Source: Alphaproteobacteria bacterium (GTDB taxonomy: Bacteria > Pseudomonadota > Alphaproteobacteria > Rhizobiales > Xanthobacteraceae). From it: DNA of 64,000 bases. Below the pieces are notes generated by a model. That model did no database searches and was not told where the DNA came from. It saw only the letters and a list, made by a program, of their open reading frames with translations. Shown here in pieces: positions 38,858 to 48,777 of this stretch. The stretch covers positions 62,001 to 126,000 of the forward strand of contig VGEP01000004.1 of NCBI GenBank assembly GCA_016869215.1, written 5' to 3'. The position numbers and the translations under genes were made by a program. Each line of letters opens with the position of its first letter. Within the stretch, counting starts at the first letter, position 1.

Positions 38858-40032
38858 CCGAACAAACTCAACTGCCTGGCCTGGGGATGAGGTGGCCGAA
38901 ACTGCTCGGCCGAGAGCGCCGCTCTGTTCCTGTTCAAGCCGAACCTCTCGCAACCCGCTTCGAAACGGCGGCCGATCATCCAGGCGTAGGGACCCTTGCC
39001 TTTCATCCGTTCGCCGAAGGTCGCGTCGTAGTCCTTGCCGCCGCGCATGTCGCGCACGAGCTTCATCACATGCGACGCCCGGTCGGGATAATTGGCGTTG
39101 AGCCACTCGACGAACAGGTCGCGCACTTCGAGCGGCAGGCGCAGCAGCACATAGCCCGCGGTTTTCGCGCCGGCGAAGGCCGCGGCGTCGAGAATGCGCT
39201 CGATGTCGGCGTCGTTGATCGCAGGGATCACCGGCGCGACCATCACGCCCACAGGCACGCCCGCGTCGGCAAGCTGCCGGATCGTGGCGAACCGCCGCGA
39301 CGGCGTCGGCGCACGCGGTTCCATGGTGCGCGCAAGTCCGGCGTCCAGCGTCGTCACGGAAATCGCCACCTTGACCAGATTGCGCTCCGCCATGCGCGCG
39401 AGGATGTCGAGGTCGCGCAGCACCAGGGCCGACTTGGTGACGATGCCGACCGGATGGCCCGCCCGCTCCAGCACTTCGAGAATGCCCCGCATCACCTTGT
39501 GTTTGCGCTCGATCGGCTGATAGGGATCGGTATTCGTGCCGATGGCGATGGTGCGCGGCTCGTAGCCCGGCGCCGACAATTCGCGCTCCAGCAGCGCCGG
39601 CGCATCCGGTTTCACGAACAGCTTGGACTCGAAGTCGAGACCCGGCGACAGGCCCATGAAGGCATGCGTGGGGCGCGCGAAGCAATACACGCAGCCGTGC
39701 TCGCAGCCGCGGTACGGATTGATCGAGCGGTCGAAGGAAATGTCCGGCGAATTGTTGCGGGTGACGATCTTGCGCGCGGAATCGACCGCGACCGTGGTCG
39801 CAAACGGTGGCAGTTCCTCAAGGCTGCGCCAGCCATCGTCGAACACGACTCTGGCGAACGGCTCGTAGCGGCCCGACGCATTGGACAGCGTGCCGCGGCC
39901 GCGCCGGCGATCGTGTGCAACCTCGGAACCCGAGAGAACGGAGACGCCCGGCAACGCGTCACGACCTGCAGGTCCGGAAGGTGCGCGCCGGGGCGGGACG
40001 CGCTGGGCTGTGGATGGCTGATGCATGGCCAT
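38854..40032 (-). CDS. PA0069 family radical SAM protein
   Basis: The product is 392 residues from ATG 40032 (MAMHQPST); ATG 40068 would add twelve residues with no supporting signal. The radical SAM cluster motif is 'NPYRGCEHGCVYCFARPTHA' (Cys-x3-Cys-x2-Cys), the PA0069 and spore-photoproduct-lyase-like form. Other blocks are 'AIGTNTDPYQPIERKH', 'GIVTKSALVLRDLDIL' and 'KGPYAWMIGRRFEAGC'. The reaction of this family is not established; a link to nucleic acid repair is sometimes suggested from the SplB likeness. It is coupled to a VOC gene downstream. Confidence 0.88.
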   Translation of the reverse strand: MAMHQPSTAQRVPPRRAPSGPAGRDALPGVSVLSGSEVAHDRRRGRGTLSNASGRYEPFARVVFDDGWRSLEELPPFATTVAVDSARKIVTRNNSPDISFDRSINPYRGCEHGCVYCFARPTHAFMGLSPGLDFESKLFVKPDAPALLERELSAPGYEPRTIAIGTNTDPYQPIERKHKVMRGILEVLERAGHPVGIVTKSALVLRDLDILARMAERNLVKVAISVTTLDAGLARTMEPRAPTPSRRFATIRQLADAGVPVGVMVAPVIPAINDADIERILDAAAFAGAKTAGYVLLRLPLEVRDLFVEWLNANYPDRASHVMKLVRDMRGGKDYDATFGERMKGKGPYAWMIGRRFEAGCERFGLNRNRAALSAEQFRPPHPQARQLSLFG

Positions 40033-40165
40033 AACCCTACAAGGCCTTAAAGAACAAAACAAGAACAATCTCGATTGGTTCCCTTATCTCTCCGCACAAT
40101 TGCCCAAGCCGCCGGCGGTTTCAGATGTTATTCGTCACCAACAGGTCCCATCATAGGAGGTCCAT

Positions 40166-40459
40166 ATGCGCACGCTGATCGCCTTGGGTTTCGTTGCGGC
40201 GCTGCTCACGCTGGACGGCCGTCCCAGCCATGCCAGCTACGAAGGTCCTTGGTGCATGATCGCCAACGCGGGCCGGGACCATGTCATCGAACGCTGCCAC
40301 TTCAGAAGCTTCGAGGCCTGCGAGCGTGAACGACAGTTCTGGGGCACTGCTGCGTTCTGCAACGTGAGCCACCGTTATCTCCCCAACTGGCACGGCCGCG
40401 GCATCGATCCACCGCGCTCTGCCACGCGTAAGGCCAAGGCGAGGCCGAAGTCCCGTTGA
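40166..40459 (+). CDS. DUF3551 small secreted protein, copy 1
   Basis: The product is 97 residues with a Sec signal peptide (residues 1-23, ending at SHA) and a short mature domain with four Cys and the DUF3551-like start 'YEGPWCMIANAGRDHVIERC'. The family is restricted mainly to Bradyrhizobium-like bacteria and has no known role. AGGAGG five bases before ATG gives a strong ribosome binding site. The gene ends inside the start of the amidohydrolase gene (TTGA overlap). A second copy is at 43267. Confidence 0.82.
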   Translation: MRTLIALGFVAALLTLDGRPSHASYEGPWCMIANAGRDHVIERCHFRSFEACERERQFWGTAAFCNVSHRYLPNWHGRGIDPPRSATRKAKARPKSR

Positions 40460-42183
40460 GCGAGCCTTCGTCACCCGCGCTCCCGGCCGATTGGCCGGCG
40501 GATTTCGTCTTCAAGAACGGCAAGATCGTCACCGTCGACGCGCGCGACACGATCGCCCAGGCGATCGCCATTGCGGGCGACCGCATTCTCGCGGTCGGAC
40601 CGGACGCGGCGATGGCGGCGCACATTGCAACCGGCACCCACGTCACCGACCTTGCGGGGCGTTGCGTCGTGCCGGGCCTGACCGACGGCCACGCCCACAT
40701 GGACCGCGAAGGCCTGCGCGCGGTGTTTCCGTCGCTCGGCCCGGTGCGCTCGATCCGTGACATCCAGGACCGCATCGCCGAACTCGCCCGCGGCAGGAGG
40801 CCCGGCGAGTGGATCGTCACCATGCCAATCGGCGAGCCGCCGTTCTATTTCGGCGTGCCTGAGTGCCTCGCCGAGCGGCGCTGGCCGGTGCGGCAGGAGC
40901 TCGATGCGGCCGCGCCCGGCAACCCGGTCTATATCCGCGCGATCTGGGGCTATTGGCGCGGCACGGCGCCCATCGTGTCCTGCGCCAACACCGCGGCGCT
41001 GCGCCACGCCGGCGTCGGGCGTGACACGATCTCGCCGGTCCCGGCGCTGACGATCGAGAAGGACGCGAACGGCGATCCGACCGGCGTATTCGTCGAAGAC
41101 GAGATGCAGCCGGTCGCCGAAATGCTCTGGTTCCGCGAAGCGACGCGGTTCACCCACGAAGATCGCAGGCGCGCGCTCGCGGCCTCGATGCGCGCCTATC
41201 ACGCCGCCGGCACCACCGGCATCTACGAAGGCCACGGCGTCGCGGACGAGGTGCTGCGCGTGTATCGCGAGGCGCGGCGCGAAGGCTCCCTCACCATTCG
41301 CTCGGCGCTGGCGTTCAGCGCCGACTGGAGCGCCGCTGACGAGACGCAGCTCGGCGAATTCGTCGCGGGCCTGCGCCGCGAGGCCGCCTCGGGCGACGCA
41401 TGGCTGAAGATGGACGGGCTTTACGTCCATCTCGGCCGAAGCGAGGCTGACGATGCGCGGGCGCGGGCCGCACCCTATACCGGATGGGCCGGATTCAATG
41501 CCGCGCACGGACTGCCGCGCGAGCGCGCGAAAGAGCTGCTGCTGCAATGCGCGCGCCAGGACGTCCGCGCCGCGGCGATTGCGGGCGGCGGCGGGCTCGG
41601 CATGCTCGATCTGTTCGAGGAGGTCGACCGCGAGATTCCGTTGAAGGGCCGCCGCTGGGTGCTGAGCCACGTCAATGTGATTTCGCCGCGCGACGTAGAG
41701 CGGATCGCGCGGCTCGGCCTCGTGCTCACGACTCACACCAACGCCTATCTCGGCAAGGCGCTCGGCGCGACCGCGGCGCGGCTGCCACGCGAGCGGCACG
41801 GCGACATCGTACCGATGCGCTCGCTGCGCGAGGCCGGCATCACGGTGTCGCTCGCCACCGACAACGTGCCGGTCTCGCTATGGCACCCGGTCGCCCAGAC
41901 CGTCATGCGCCGCGACCCGCGCACGCAGGCCGCCGTCGCGCCGGAGCAGGCGCTGTCGCGCATGGAGGCGCTGCGCTGCGCGACGGCCAACGGCGCGTAC
42001 CTGACGTTCGACGAAGCCGAACGCGGCACGCTGGAACCGGGCAAGCTCGCCGACCTCGCGGTGCTGAGCGGCGACCCGCTGACCGCCGCCGAGGAACGGC
42101 TGTCGGCGATTTCAGCGGTCATGACCATGACCGGCGGCCGCGCCGTTCATGGCGCTCCGGAGATACTTGACTCCGTCAAGTAA
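40456..42183 (+). CDS. YtcJ-like amidohydrolase (amidohydrolase 3 family)
   Basis: The product is 575 residues from TTG 40456, whose last two bases start the stop codon of the previous gene. The fold shows the first metal-binding strand 'VVPGLTDGHAHMDREGL' (HxH), a later 'WVLSHVNVISPRDVERIARL' and 'ATDNVPVSLWHPVAQ', and the C-terminal 'GTLEPGKLADLAVLSGDPL' that closes the small beta domain. Such enzymes hydrolyse amide-like or cyclic amide substrates with metal. There is no signal peptide, so it is cytoplasmic. The MarR-GNAT gene follows after 18 bases and may control it. Confidence 0.85.
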   Translation: MSEPSSPALPADWPADFVFKNGKIVTVDARDTIAQAIAIAGDRILAVGPDAAMAAHIATGTHVTDLAGRCVVPGLTDGHAHMDREGLRAVFPSLGPVRSIRDIQDRIAELARGRRPGEWIVTMPIGEPPFYFGVPECLAERRWPVRQELDAAAPGNPVYIRAIWGYWRGTAPIVSCANTAALRHAGVGRDTISPVPALTIEKDANGDPTGVFVEDEMQPVAEMLWFREATRFTHEDRRRALAASMRAYHAAGTTGIYEGHGVADEVLRVYREARREGSLTIRSALAFSADWSAADETQLGEFVAGLRREAASGDAWLKMDGLYVHLGRSEADDARARAAPYTGWAGFNAAHGLPRERAKELLLQCARQDVRAAAIAGGGGLGMLDLFEEVDREIPLKGRRWVLSHVNVISPRDVERIARLGLVLTTHTNAYLGKALGATAARLPRERHGDIVPMRSLREAGITVSLATDNVPVSLWHPVAQTVMRRDPRTQAAVAPEQALSRMEALRCATANGAYLTFDEAERGTLEPGKLADLAVLSGDPLTAAEERLSAISAVMTMTGGRAVHGAPEILDSVK

Positions 42184-42201
42184 TTCGCCGACGCTTTCTT
42201 G

Positions 42202-43155
42202 ATGCCGGCCCAGCCGACCGTCGACCCTCGCGTTGCCGCCGTCCGCCGCTTCAACCGCTTCTATACCCAGCGAATCGGCGTGCTGGAGGACGGCTATGCC
42301 GGCAGCCGCTTTTCGTTGACCGAGGCGCGCGTGCTCTACGAGTTGCGCAGGAGCGAGCGGTCGACCGCGACCGCCATCGGCCGCGAGCTCGGCCTCGATG
42401 CGGGATACCTCAGCCGCATGCTGCGCCGTTTCCGCAAGTCCGGCCTGATCCGCAAGGAGACGTCGCCGCAGGACGCAAGGCAGAGCTTCCTGTCACTCAC
42501 CATCAGGGGCCGCAAGGCATTCGCCCCGCTCGAGGCCGAGAGCAATCGTCGGGTCGGCGCCATGCTGGCGCGGCTTCCGGCGGCGCGGCAGGCCCGGCTG
42601 GTCTCCACATTGCGGACCGCCGAAGCCCTGCTCAAGGACGACACCCTATCGAAACCGGCGATCGTCCTGCGCGAACCGGAAACCGGCGATCTCGGCTGGG
42701 TCGTCGCGCGCCACGCCGTGCTCTACGAGCAGGAGTTTGGCTGGGGCGGCGAATTCGAGGGCCTGTGCGCCCGGATCGTCGCGGATTTTTCAAAGAACTT
42801 CGATCCAAGCTGCGAGCGCTGCTGGATCGCCGAGGCCGACGGCGAAATCGCCGGTTCGGCGTTTCTGGTCAAGGACACGGAGGACGTGGCGCGGCTGCGG
42901 CTGCTGCTGGTCGAGCCGTTCGCACGCGGACTTGGCCTCGGCAGCCGCCTCACCGACGAATGCATTGCCTTTGCGCGCGCCTGCGGTTACCGGCGCATCA
43001 CGTTGTGGACCCACGGCGTCCTGGCCGCCGCGCGGCACACCTACGCCAAGGCCGGGTTCCGCCTGACCTCCAGCGAAAAGCGCCGCAGCTTCGGCAGCGA
43101 TGTGGTCAGCGAGCACTGGGACCTGGAACTTTCTCCCCCGCGCGCTCGAACCTGA
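42202..43155 (+). CDS. MarR-type regulator fused to GNAT acetyltransferase
   Basis: The product is 317 residues. Residues 1-145 are a winged-helix MarR domain, with 'GRELGLDAGYLSRMLRRFRK' as the recognition part and the wing 'SPQDARQSFLSLTIRGRKAF'. Residues 155-310 are a GNAT domain, with the acetyl-CoA loop 'VEPFARGLGLGSRLTDECIA' and the C-terminal 'AARHTYAKAGFRLTSSEKRR'. Fused proteins of this layout are common in Rhizobiales, and their targets are unknown. A TTG directly before the ATG is an alternative start. The gene lies 18 bases after the amidohydrolase gene. Confidence 0.88.
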   Translation: MPAQPTVDPRVAAVRRFNRFYTQRIGVLEDGYAGSRFSLTEARVLYELRRSERSTATAIGRELGLDAGYLSRMLRRFRKSGLIRKETSPQDARQSFLSLTIRGRKAFAPLEAESNRRVGAMLARLPAARQARLVSTLRTAEALLKDDTLSKPAIVLREPETGDLGWVVARHAVLYEQEFGWGGEFEGLCARIVADFSKNFDPSCERCWIAEADGEIAGSAFLVKDTEDVARLRLLLVEPFARGLGLGSRLTDECIAFARACGYRRITLWTHGVLAAARHTYAKAGFRLTSSEKRRSFGSDVVSEHWDLELSPPRART

Positions 43156-43266
43156 ACGCCGTTTCAGCCGACCAAGGATGGAACGCGGCGTGTCCGGCCC
43201 ATCGGCCGGGCGACGGCCCGCGGAATGTCACACCCGAACGATGGCCGAATGGCCGGGAGAACTCAC

Positions 43267-43542
43267 ATGCGCAAGTTTCTGATCGCCGGCGCGCTCGCCG
43301 CCGTTGCCCTCACCCAGGCCCAGCCGAGCGAAGCCTCGTTCCGCGGCAAGTGGTGCGCCAAGCAGGATATCGGCGGCGGCACGGCCACCGAACGCTGCGA
43401 TTTCCCGACATACGGGACCTGCTATCGCTACATCGCCTCCATGCCCGGACGTTCGTTCTGCATCCAGAACCAATGGCGCGCCGGCAACTGGGGCATCGAC
43501 GAGGACCTCGACGGCAACCGCTTCAACATGCGTTACCGGTAA
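43267..43542 (+). CDS. DUF3551 small secreted protein, copy 2
   Basis: The product is 91 residues with a Sec signal peptide (residues 1-24, ending at SEA) and a mature domain with four Cys and 'FRGKWCAKQDIGGGTATERC'. It parallels the protein at 40166 ('YEGPWCMIANAG...VIERC'). ATG 43267 is preferred over the upstream in-frame ATG at 43225 because the signal peptide starts there and GGGAGA precedes it. It is probably periplasmic, with two disulfides possible. The function is unknown. Confidence 0.8.
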   Translation: MRKFLIAGALAAVALTQAQPSEASFRGKWCAKQDIGGGTATERCDFPTYGTCYRYIASMPGRSFCIQNQWRAGNWGIDEDLDGNRFNMRYR

Positions 43543-43601
43543 GCGTCGCTTCGGCGATCTTCGCCCATTGGCGGCTGCGGGCCGAACGGCCCGCGGCCGC
43601 T

Positions 43602-43970
43602 TCAGGCTTTTCTTGCGCGCGCGGCAGCCGGCTTGCGGCTCTGCGGCGGCGCAGCTTTTTTCTTCGGAAGCGCATGACGCCAAGCCATTTCCAACGTATG
43701 GCGCAATTCCGCTGCGCTGAACTTCGACAGCGTCACGGTGGTCCAGCCCTGCAGGCCCCACGCATTGGGCACCGGCGCAAACGCGTCGGGCGCGACCGTG
43801 CATTTCAATTCCTGTTCGTCCGGGGCGAACTTGAAATTCGCCGTGCGGCCGCCGGGCGCGAGCGTCGCGTAGATGCGCGCGACCTTGAACGCCGCGCGGT
43901 CGAAGTGCGGCGCCTCCGTCGTGCCTTCGAGCGACAGCGCGATACGGCGGAATTGCGCGGCGGTGGCCAT
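43602..43970 (-). CDS. MmcQ/YjbR family protein
   Basis: The product is 122 residues of the small YjbR-like fold (double-wing) seen in bacterial proteins of unclear, possibly DNA-related, role. Family marks are 'RRIALSLEGTTEAPHFDRAA' and 'GWTTVTLSKFSAAELRHTLE'. The last 25 residues are Lys/Ala/Arg-rich ('PKKKAAPPQSRKPAAARARK'), which would suit nucleic acid contact, though this is only a guess. The gene ends close to the DUF3551 gene in convergent order, and starts three bases after the stop of moaB on the same strand. Confidence 0.82.
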   Translation of the reverse strand: MATAAQFRRIALSLEGTTEAPHFDRAAFKVARIYATLAPGGRTANFKFAPDEQELKCTVAPDAFAPVPNAWGLQGWTTVTLSKFSAAELRHTLEMAWRHALPKKKAAPPQSRKPAAARARKA

Positions 43971-43973
43971 GCG

Positions 43974-44537
43974 CTACACCGTCGCGCCCTTCGCCTTCTC
44001 GCGCCGCAGATGCTCGTCGAGCCGCGGCATGATCTCGACGAAGTTGCAGGGCCGGTAGCGGTAGTCGAGCTGGTGCACCAGGATTTCGTCCCAGGCGTCG
44101 CGGCAGGCGCCGGGCGAGCCCGGCAGACAGAAGATATAGGTCGCGCCGGCGACGCCCGCGGTGGCGCGGGTCTGGATCGCCGACGTGCCGATCTTGGCGT
44201 GGCTCACCATCAGGAACAGCGTGGCAAAGCCGTCCATGCGTTTCTCGAACATCGGTTCCAGCGCCTCCGGCGTCACGTCGCGGCCGGTAAAGCCGGTGCC
44301 GCCGGTGGTGACGATCACGTCGATCGCCGGATCGGCGATCCATGCCATCACCTGGCCGCGGATCTTCTCCACGTCGTCGGTGACGATTGCGCGCGCCGCG
44401 ACCGCGTGCCCGGCCTTCGCGATGCGCTCGGCGAGCGTGCCGCCCGACTTGTCGTCCTCCAGCTTGCGCGTGTCGGACACCGTCAGCACCGCGATCTTGA
44501 GCGGGACGAACTGGCGATTCTCGTCGATGCCGGGCAT
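43974..44537 (-). CDS. moaB: Molybdenum cofactor biosynthesis protein MoaB
   Basis: MoaB/MogA-type proteins adenylylate molybdopterin before molybdenum insertion. The product is 187 residues from ATG 44537 (MPGIDENRQF), with AGGA upstream; an earlier in-frame ATG at 44594 adds a non-conserved stretch. Marks are 'KIAVLTVSDTRKLEDDKSGG', 'VIVTTGGTGFTGRDVTPEAL' and 'FCLPGSPGACRDAWDEILVH'. No other molybdenum cofactor gene is nearby. It is probably cotranscribed with the YjbR-like gene. Confidence 0.9.
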   Translation of the reverse strand: MPGIDENRQFVPLKIAVLTVSDTRKLEDDKSGGTLAERIAKAGHAVAARAIVTDDVEKIRGQVMAWIADPAIDVIVTTGGTGFTGRDVTPEALEPMFEKRMDGFATLFLMVSHAKIGTSAIQTRATAGVAGATYIFCLPGSPGACRDAWDEILVHQLDYRYRPCNFVEIMPRLDEHLRREKAKGATV

Positions 44538-44609
44538 GGCGTTTTCCTGTAGGATGCCGCCAACGATGCCGGTGCAACGGTGCATCGTCAACACACTGGG
44601 GAGGATACG

Positions 44610-45419
44610 ATGCGAGGATTATCGTGCGCGTTTGTGGCCGGACTTCTGCTGGCCTGCACGGCCGGGATTTCGGCAGCGCAACACGAGGTCAAGCTGAGCA
44701 ACGGCACCGTGCTGCAGCCCAAGCCCTATTTCATCGTCAGCTACATCGAGACCGCACCCGACGCCGCCAAGGCCGCAGAAGCGCTGATCCGCAAGCAGGT
44801 CGCCATCGGCAAGAGCGCCAAGGGCAACTTGCGTTTCGAGGCGCTCAAACGCCAGGGCCATCCCAACCACTTCGCGATCGTGGAAACCTGGGAGGACCCG
44901 CAATCGCGCGAGGCGCACGCCAAGTCCGCGGGCAAGATCGAGTTCCGCAAGGCGATCCAGCCGATGCTCTACAGCCCCTACGACGAGCGCCCGCACGTCG
45001 GCCTCCTCGCCGCCGATCCCAAGACCGTTGCCGCCGGCCGCCGCGGCACGGTCTATGTCATCACCCACGTCGACATCATTCCGACCGAGCAATTCGCGCC
45101 CTGCAAGCGCCAGGTCGACGAGAAGGGCCCGTGCGGCAACGCCATGGTTACCCAACTCGCGGAGGAGAGCCGCAAGCACAAAGGCATGGTGCGCTTCGAC
45201 GTGCTGACACAGTCGAACCGCCCGAACCACATGAAGATCGTCGAGATGTGGAGTTCCGCGCGGGCGCAGCGCGCGCACACGGTGACGCCGGAGGTGCAGG
45301 CGTTCCGCGACCGGCTCGCGGGCATCAAGGTGGGCAGCGGCGTCAACGCCAACCCGCTGTTCGTGATCAATTCGCTGTCGGGGAGTTTGTACGACGAGCG
45401 GATTTACCGGGGGATGTGA
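44610..45419 (+). CDS. Secreted protein with two ABM (dimeric alpha-beta barrel) domains
   Basis: The product is 269 residues from ATG 44610, with GGGGAGGA just upstream. A signal peptide (residues 1-22, ending at SAA) is followed by two similar ferredoxin-like units, about residues 35-130 and 145-265. Each contains the same pattern: 'SAKGNLRFEALKRQGHPNHF' then 'AIVETWEDPQSREAH' in the first, and 'HKGMVRFDVLTQSNRPNHMK' then 'IVEMWSSARAQRAH' in the second. This is the antibiotic-biosynthesis-monooxygenase or EthD-like fold, here duplicated and exported, which is uncommon. The substrate is unknown. It is divergent from moaB. Confidence 0.78.
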   Translation: MRGLSCAFVAGLLLACTAGISAAQHEVKLSNGTVLQPKPYFIVSYIETAPDAAKAAEALIRKQVAIGKSAKGNLRFEALKRQGHPNHFAIVETWEDPQSREAHAKSAGKIEFRKAIQPMLYSPYDERPHVGLLAADPKTVAAGRRGTVYVITHVDIIPTEQFAPCKRQVDEKGPCGNAMVTQLAEESRKHKGMVRFDVLTQSNRPNHMKIVEMWSSARAQRAHTVTPEVQAFRDRLAGIKVGSGVNANPLFVINSLSGSLYDERIYRGM

Positions 45420-45435
45420 GGGGGAAGGCTGCGCC

Positions 45436-46359
45436 CTACAACTGCGCCGCCACAAACGTATTGCACGCCCTGACGTTCCCCTGCTTGAACCCGGTCGTGA
45501 ACCAGCGCTTGCGCTGCTCCGACGAGCCGTGGGTGAAGCTGTCGGGCACCACATAGCCCTGCGAGCGTTTCTGCAGCATGTCGTCGCCGATCGCGGCCGC
45601 GGTCTGCAGGGCCGCGTCGATGTCGCCCGGCTGCAAGAGCTTCCAGCGCGCCTCGGCGTGGTTGGCCCAGATGCCGGCGAAGCAGTCGGCCTGCAGTTCG
45701 ACGCGCACCTGCATGCGGTTGGCCTCGGTCTTCGAGGGCGCCGCGCGCTGCGCCTGCTGCACCTTGCCGAGGATGCCGAGCAGGTTCTGCACGTGATGGC
45801 CCACTTCGTGGGCGATCACATAGGCCTGGGCGAACTCACAGGCCTTGCCGTTGCAGCCCTTGAAGCGGCGTTCGAGGTCGCGGAAGAACGAGGTGTCGAG
45901 ATAGATTTCCCTGCTCGGCGGGCAATAGAACGGACCCATTGCGGCGGCGGCATGCCCGCAGCGCGATTGCGTGGCGTTGGCGAACATCACGAGCCGCGGG
46001 CGCTGATAAGTCTGGCCGTCGCGCTCGAACACCACCTTCCAGGTCGAGTCGGCGCTGCCGAGCACGGCGGCGACGAACTTGCCGACGTCGTCGGTCGGCG
46101 TTCCGGTGCGGACCGGGCCGCCGCTGCGCGACTGGTCGAACTGCGGCGCGCTGCCGCCGCCCATCACCATTTCGGCGCCGCCGATCAGCACGCGCGGATC
46201 GATGCCGAGCGCGTAGCCGATGATGCCGAGCACGATCACGCCGCCGATTCCGAGCCCGCCGCCGGTGCCCATCGGGAAACCGCCGCGCCCTCCGCCGCCA
46301 CCGCTGTCGCCGCGGCGATCCTCGATGTTGCCGCTGCGAGGCAGATCGTCCCAGCGCAT
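45436..46359 (-). CDS. ypfJ: YpfJ-like neutral zinc metallopeptidase
   Basis: The product is 307 residues from ATG 46359 (MRWDDLPRSGN), the typical start of the family; the fourteen upstream residues are Arg-rich and not conserved. A Gly-rich stretch and one membrane helix (about residues 33-52) precede the catalytic part. The zinc site is 'AYVIAHEVGHHVQNLLG' (HExxH), with a third ligand expected in 'RVELQADCFAGIWANHA'. The protein is probably anchored in the inner membrane facing the periplasm. It has no known substrate. Its promoter is shared with, or near, that of ccrM across 267 bases. Confidence 0.87.
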   Translation of the reverse strand: MRWDDLPRSGNIEDRRGDSGGGGGRGGFPMGTGGGLGIGGVIVLGIIGYALGIDPRVLIGGAEMVMGGGSAPQFDQSRSGGPVRTGTPTDDVGKFVAAVLGSADSTWKVVFERDGQTYQRPRLVMFANATQSRCGHAAAAMGPFYCPPSREIYLDTSFFRDLERRFKGCNGKACEFAQAYVIAHEVGHHVQNLLGILGKVQQAQRAAPSKTEANRMQVRVELQADCFAGIWANHAEARWKLLQPGDIDAALQTAAAIGDDMLQKRSQGYVVPDSFTHGSSEQRKRWFTTGFKQGNVRACNTFVAAQL

Positions 46360-46608
46360 TTGTTTTCTCCGCCGCCGTGTTCGGCGATTCAATCGATTCA
46401 ACTAGGCAATTGTTGCCGGGCGCGAACGCGCTGTCCATGCGCAACGCATTCGGCTACCGCAACAACTGCACCGAAATGTTCGGGTTCCTTATGATTTCCA
46501 GCATCTTGTCATTGCCGTGGCGAATTTCCCATCAACTGAATTTTTACCTTGGAGCGTCATCCTGACGGTCGTCGGTTTGTAGGTCCCGCGTCGCCGACCG
46601 CGTCGCCT

Positions 46609-47784
<1,176 letters not shown>

Positions 47785-47789
47785 CGTTT

Positions 47790-48776
47790 CTAGACCGTCT
47801 CCATCCGCCGCGGCGCATTGATCGCATCGCGCGGCGGCCTGCCCTCCAGTGCATCGGCAATGCTGTCGGCGGCACGCATCTCGATGGCGAGCCGTACCCG
47901 CGCCACCGCCGAGCCGAGATGCGGCGTGAAAAGCGTGCGCGGATGGGCGAGAAGCCGCGGGTCGATCTCCCGCGGACGATCGGGCAGCGCCCAGTCCTCC
48001 ATGGCGAAGACATCGGCCGCATATCCGCCAAGCCGGCCCGCTTCGAGCGCGTCGGCAACGGCTGACTCGTCGACCACCGAGCCGCGGCCGATATTGATCA
48101 GAAGCGCACCCGGCTTCATCGCAGCCAGTTCGGGCCGCCCGATCAGACGATGGGTCTGTTGCGTCAGCGGCGCGGCGGCGATGACATAGTCCGCAACCGG
48201 CAAGGCTTCGCGCAATTCAGCCGGATTGACGCCCGCCGGCCATCCCAATTGCGGGTCGACGCCGATCAGCCCGCAGCCGAAACCGGCGAGCCGCTGAGCG
48301 ACGGCACTGCCGACCTTGCCCATGCCCACGATCGCCACAGTCGATCCGTCGAGCCCTGTTCCGTAGAGCACCGGCCGCCAGCCGTCGAAGCCGCCGGAGC
48401 GCACGAGGGCGTCGCCGTCGCGGATGTTGCGCGCCAGTCCGATGACAAGGCCGACCGCGAGTTCCGCAGTCGGCTCGGTCAGAAGGTCGGGCACGATGGT
48501 GATCCACACGCCGGCCTCGGCACAGGCCTCGACATCGAAATTGTCGAAACCCTTGAGCGCGCAGGCGACGACCTTGAGCCTCGGACAGGCCGCAAGGAAC
48601 TTGCGGTCCACGATGTCGCTCATGAATGCCAGCACTGCGTCGGCGTCGCGCGCACGGCGCAGCACCTCCTCGCGCGGCCAGGGCTCGCGCGTTCGGTTGG
48701 CGTCGATCTCGCCGAGCGCGGCAAGCCGCGTCAGCACCGCGTCGTGCACCCAGTTGGTCACCACAATGCGGGGCAT
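47790..48776 (-). CDS. ptxD: NAD-dependent phosphite dehydrogenase PtxD
   Basis: PtxD oxidises phosphite to phosphate with NAD+ in the cytoplasm. The product is 328 residues, a D-2-hydroxyacid-dehydrogenase fold. Blocks match my memory of the Pseudomonas stutzeri enzyme closely: 'ACALKGFDNFDVEACAEAGV', 'IVPDLLTEPTAELAVGL', 'GWRPVLYGTGLDGSTVAIVG' and 'GGYAADVFAMEDWALPDRPR'. Active-site residues known in that enzyme are all present: Lys75 (K76), Trp133 (W134), Tyr138 (Y139), Arg231 (R237), Glu260 (E266) and His286 (H292). The NAD loop is GMGKVG (151-156), and Asp174 in the ribose-binding position suits NAD over NADP. It is the last gene of ptxABCD, one base after ptxC. Confidence 0.9.
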   Translation of the reverse strand: MPRIVVTNWVHDAVLTRLAALGEIDANRTREPWPREEVLRRARDADAVLAFMSDIVDRKFLAACPRLKVVACALKGFDNFDVEACAEAGVWITIVPDLLTEPTAELAVGLVIGLARNIRDGDALVRSGGFDGWRPVLYGTGLDGSTVAIVGMGKVGSAVAQRLAGFGCGLIGVDPQLGWPAGVNPAELREALPVADYVIAAAPLTQQTHRLIGRPELAAMKPGALLINIGRGSVVDESAVADALEAGRLGGYAADVFAMEDWALPDRPREIDPRLLAHPRTLFTPHLGSAVARVRLAIEMRAADSIADALEGRPPRDAINAPRRMETV

Positions 48777-48777
48777 G

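Noticed and set aside
46360-46608. CtrA box upstream of ccrM
   Set aside because: I looked for TTAA-N7-TTAA and found none on either strand.
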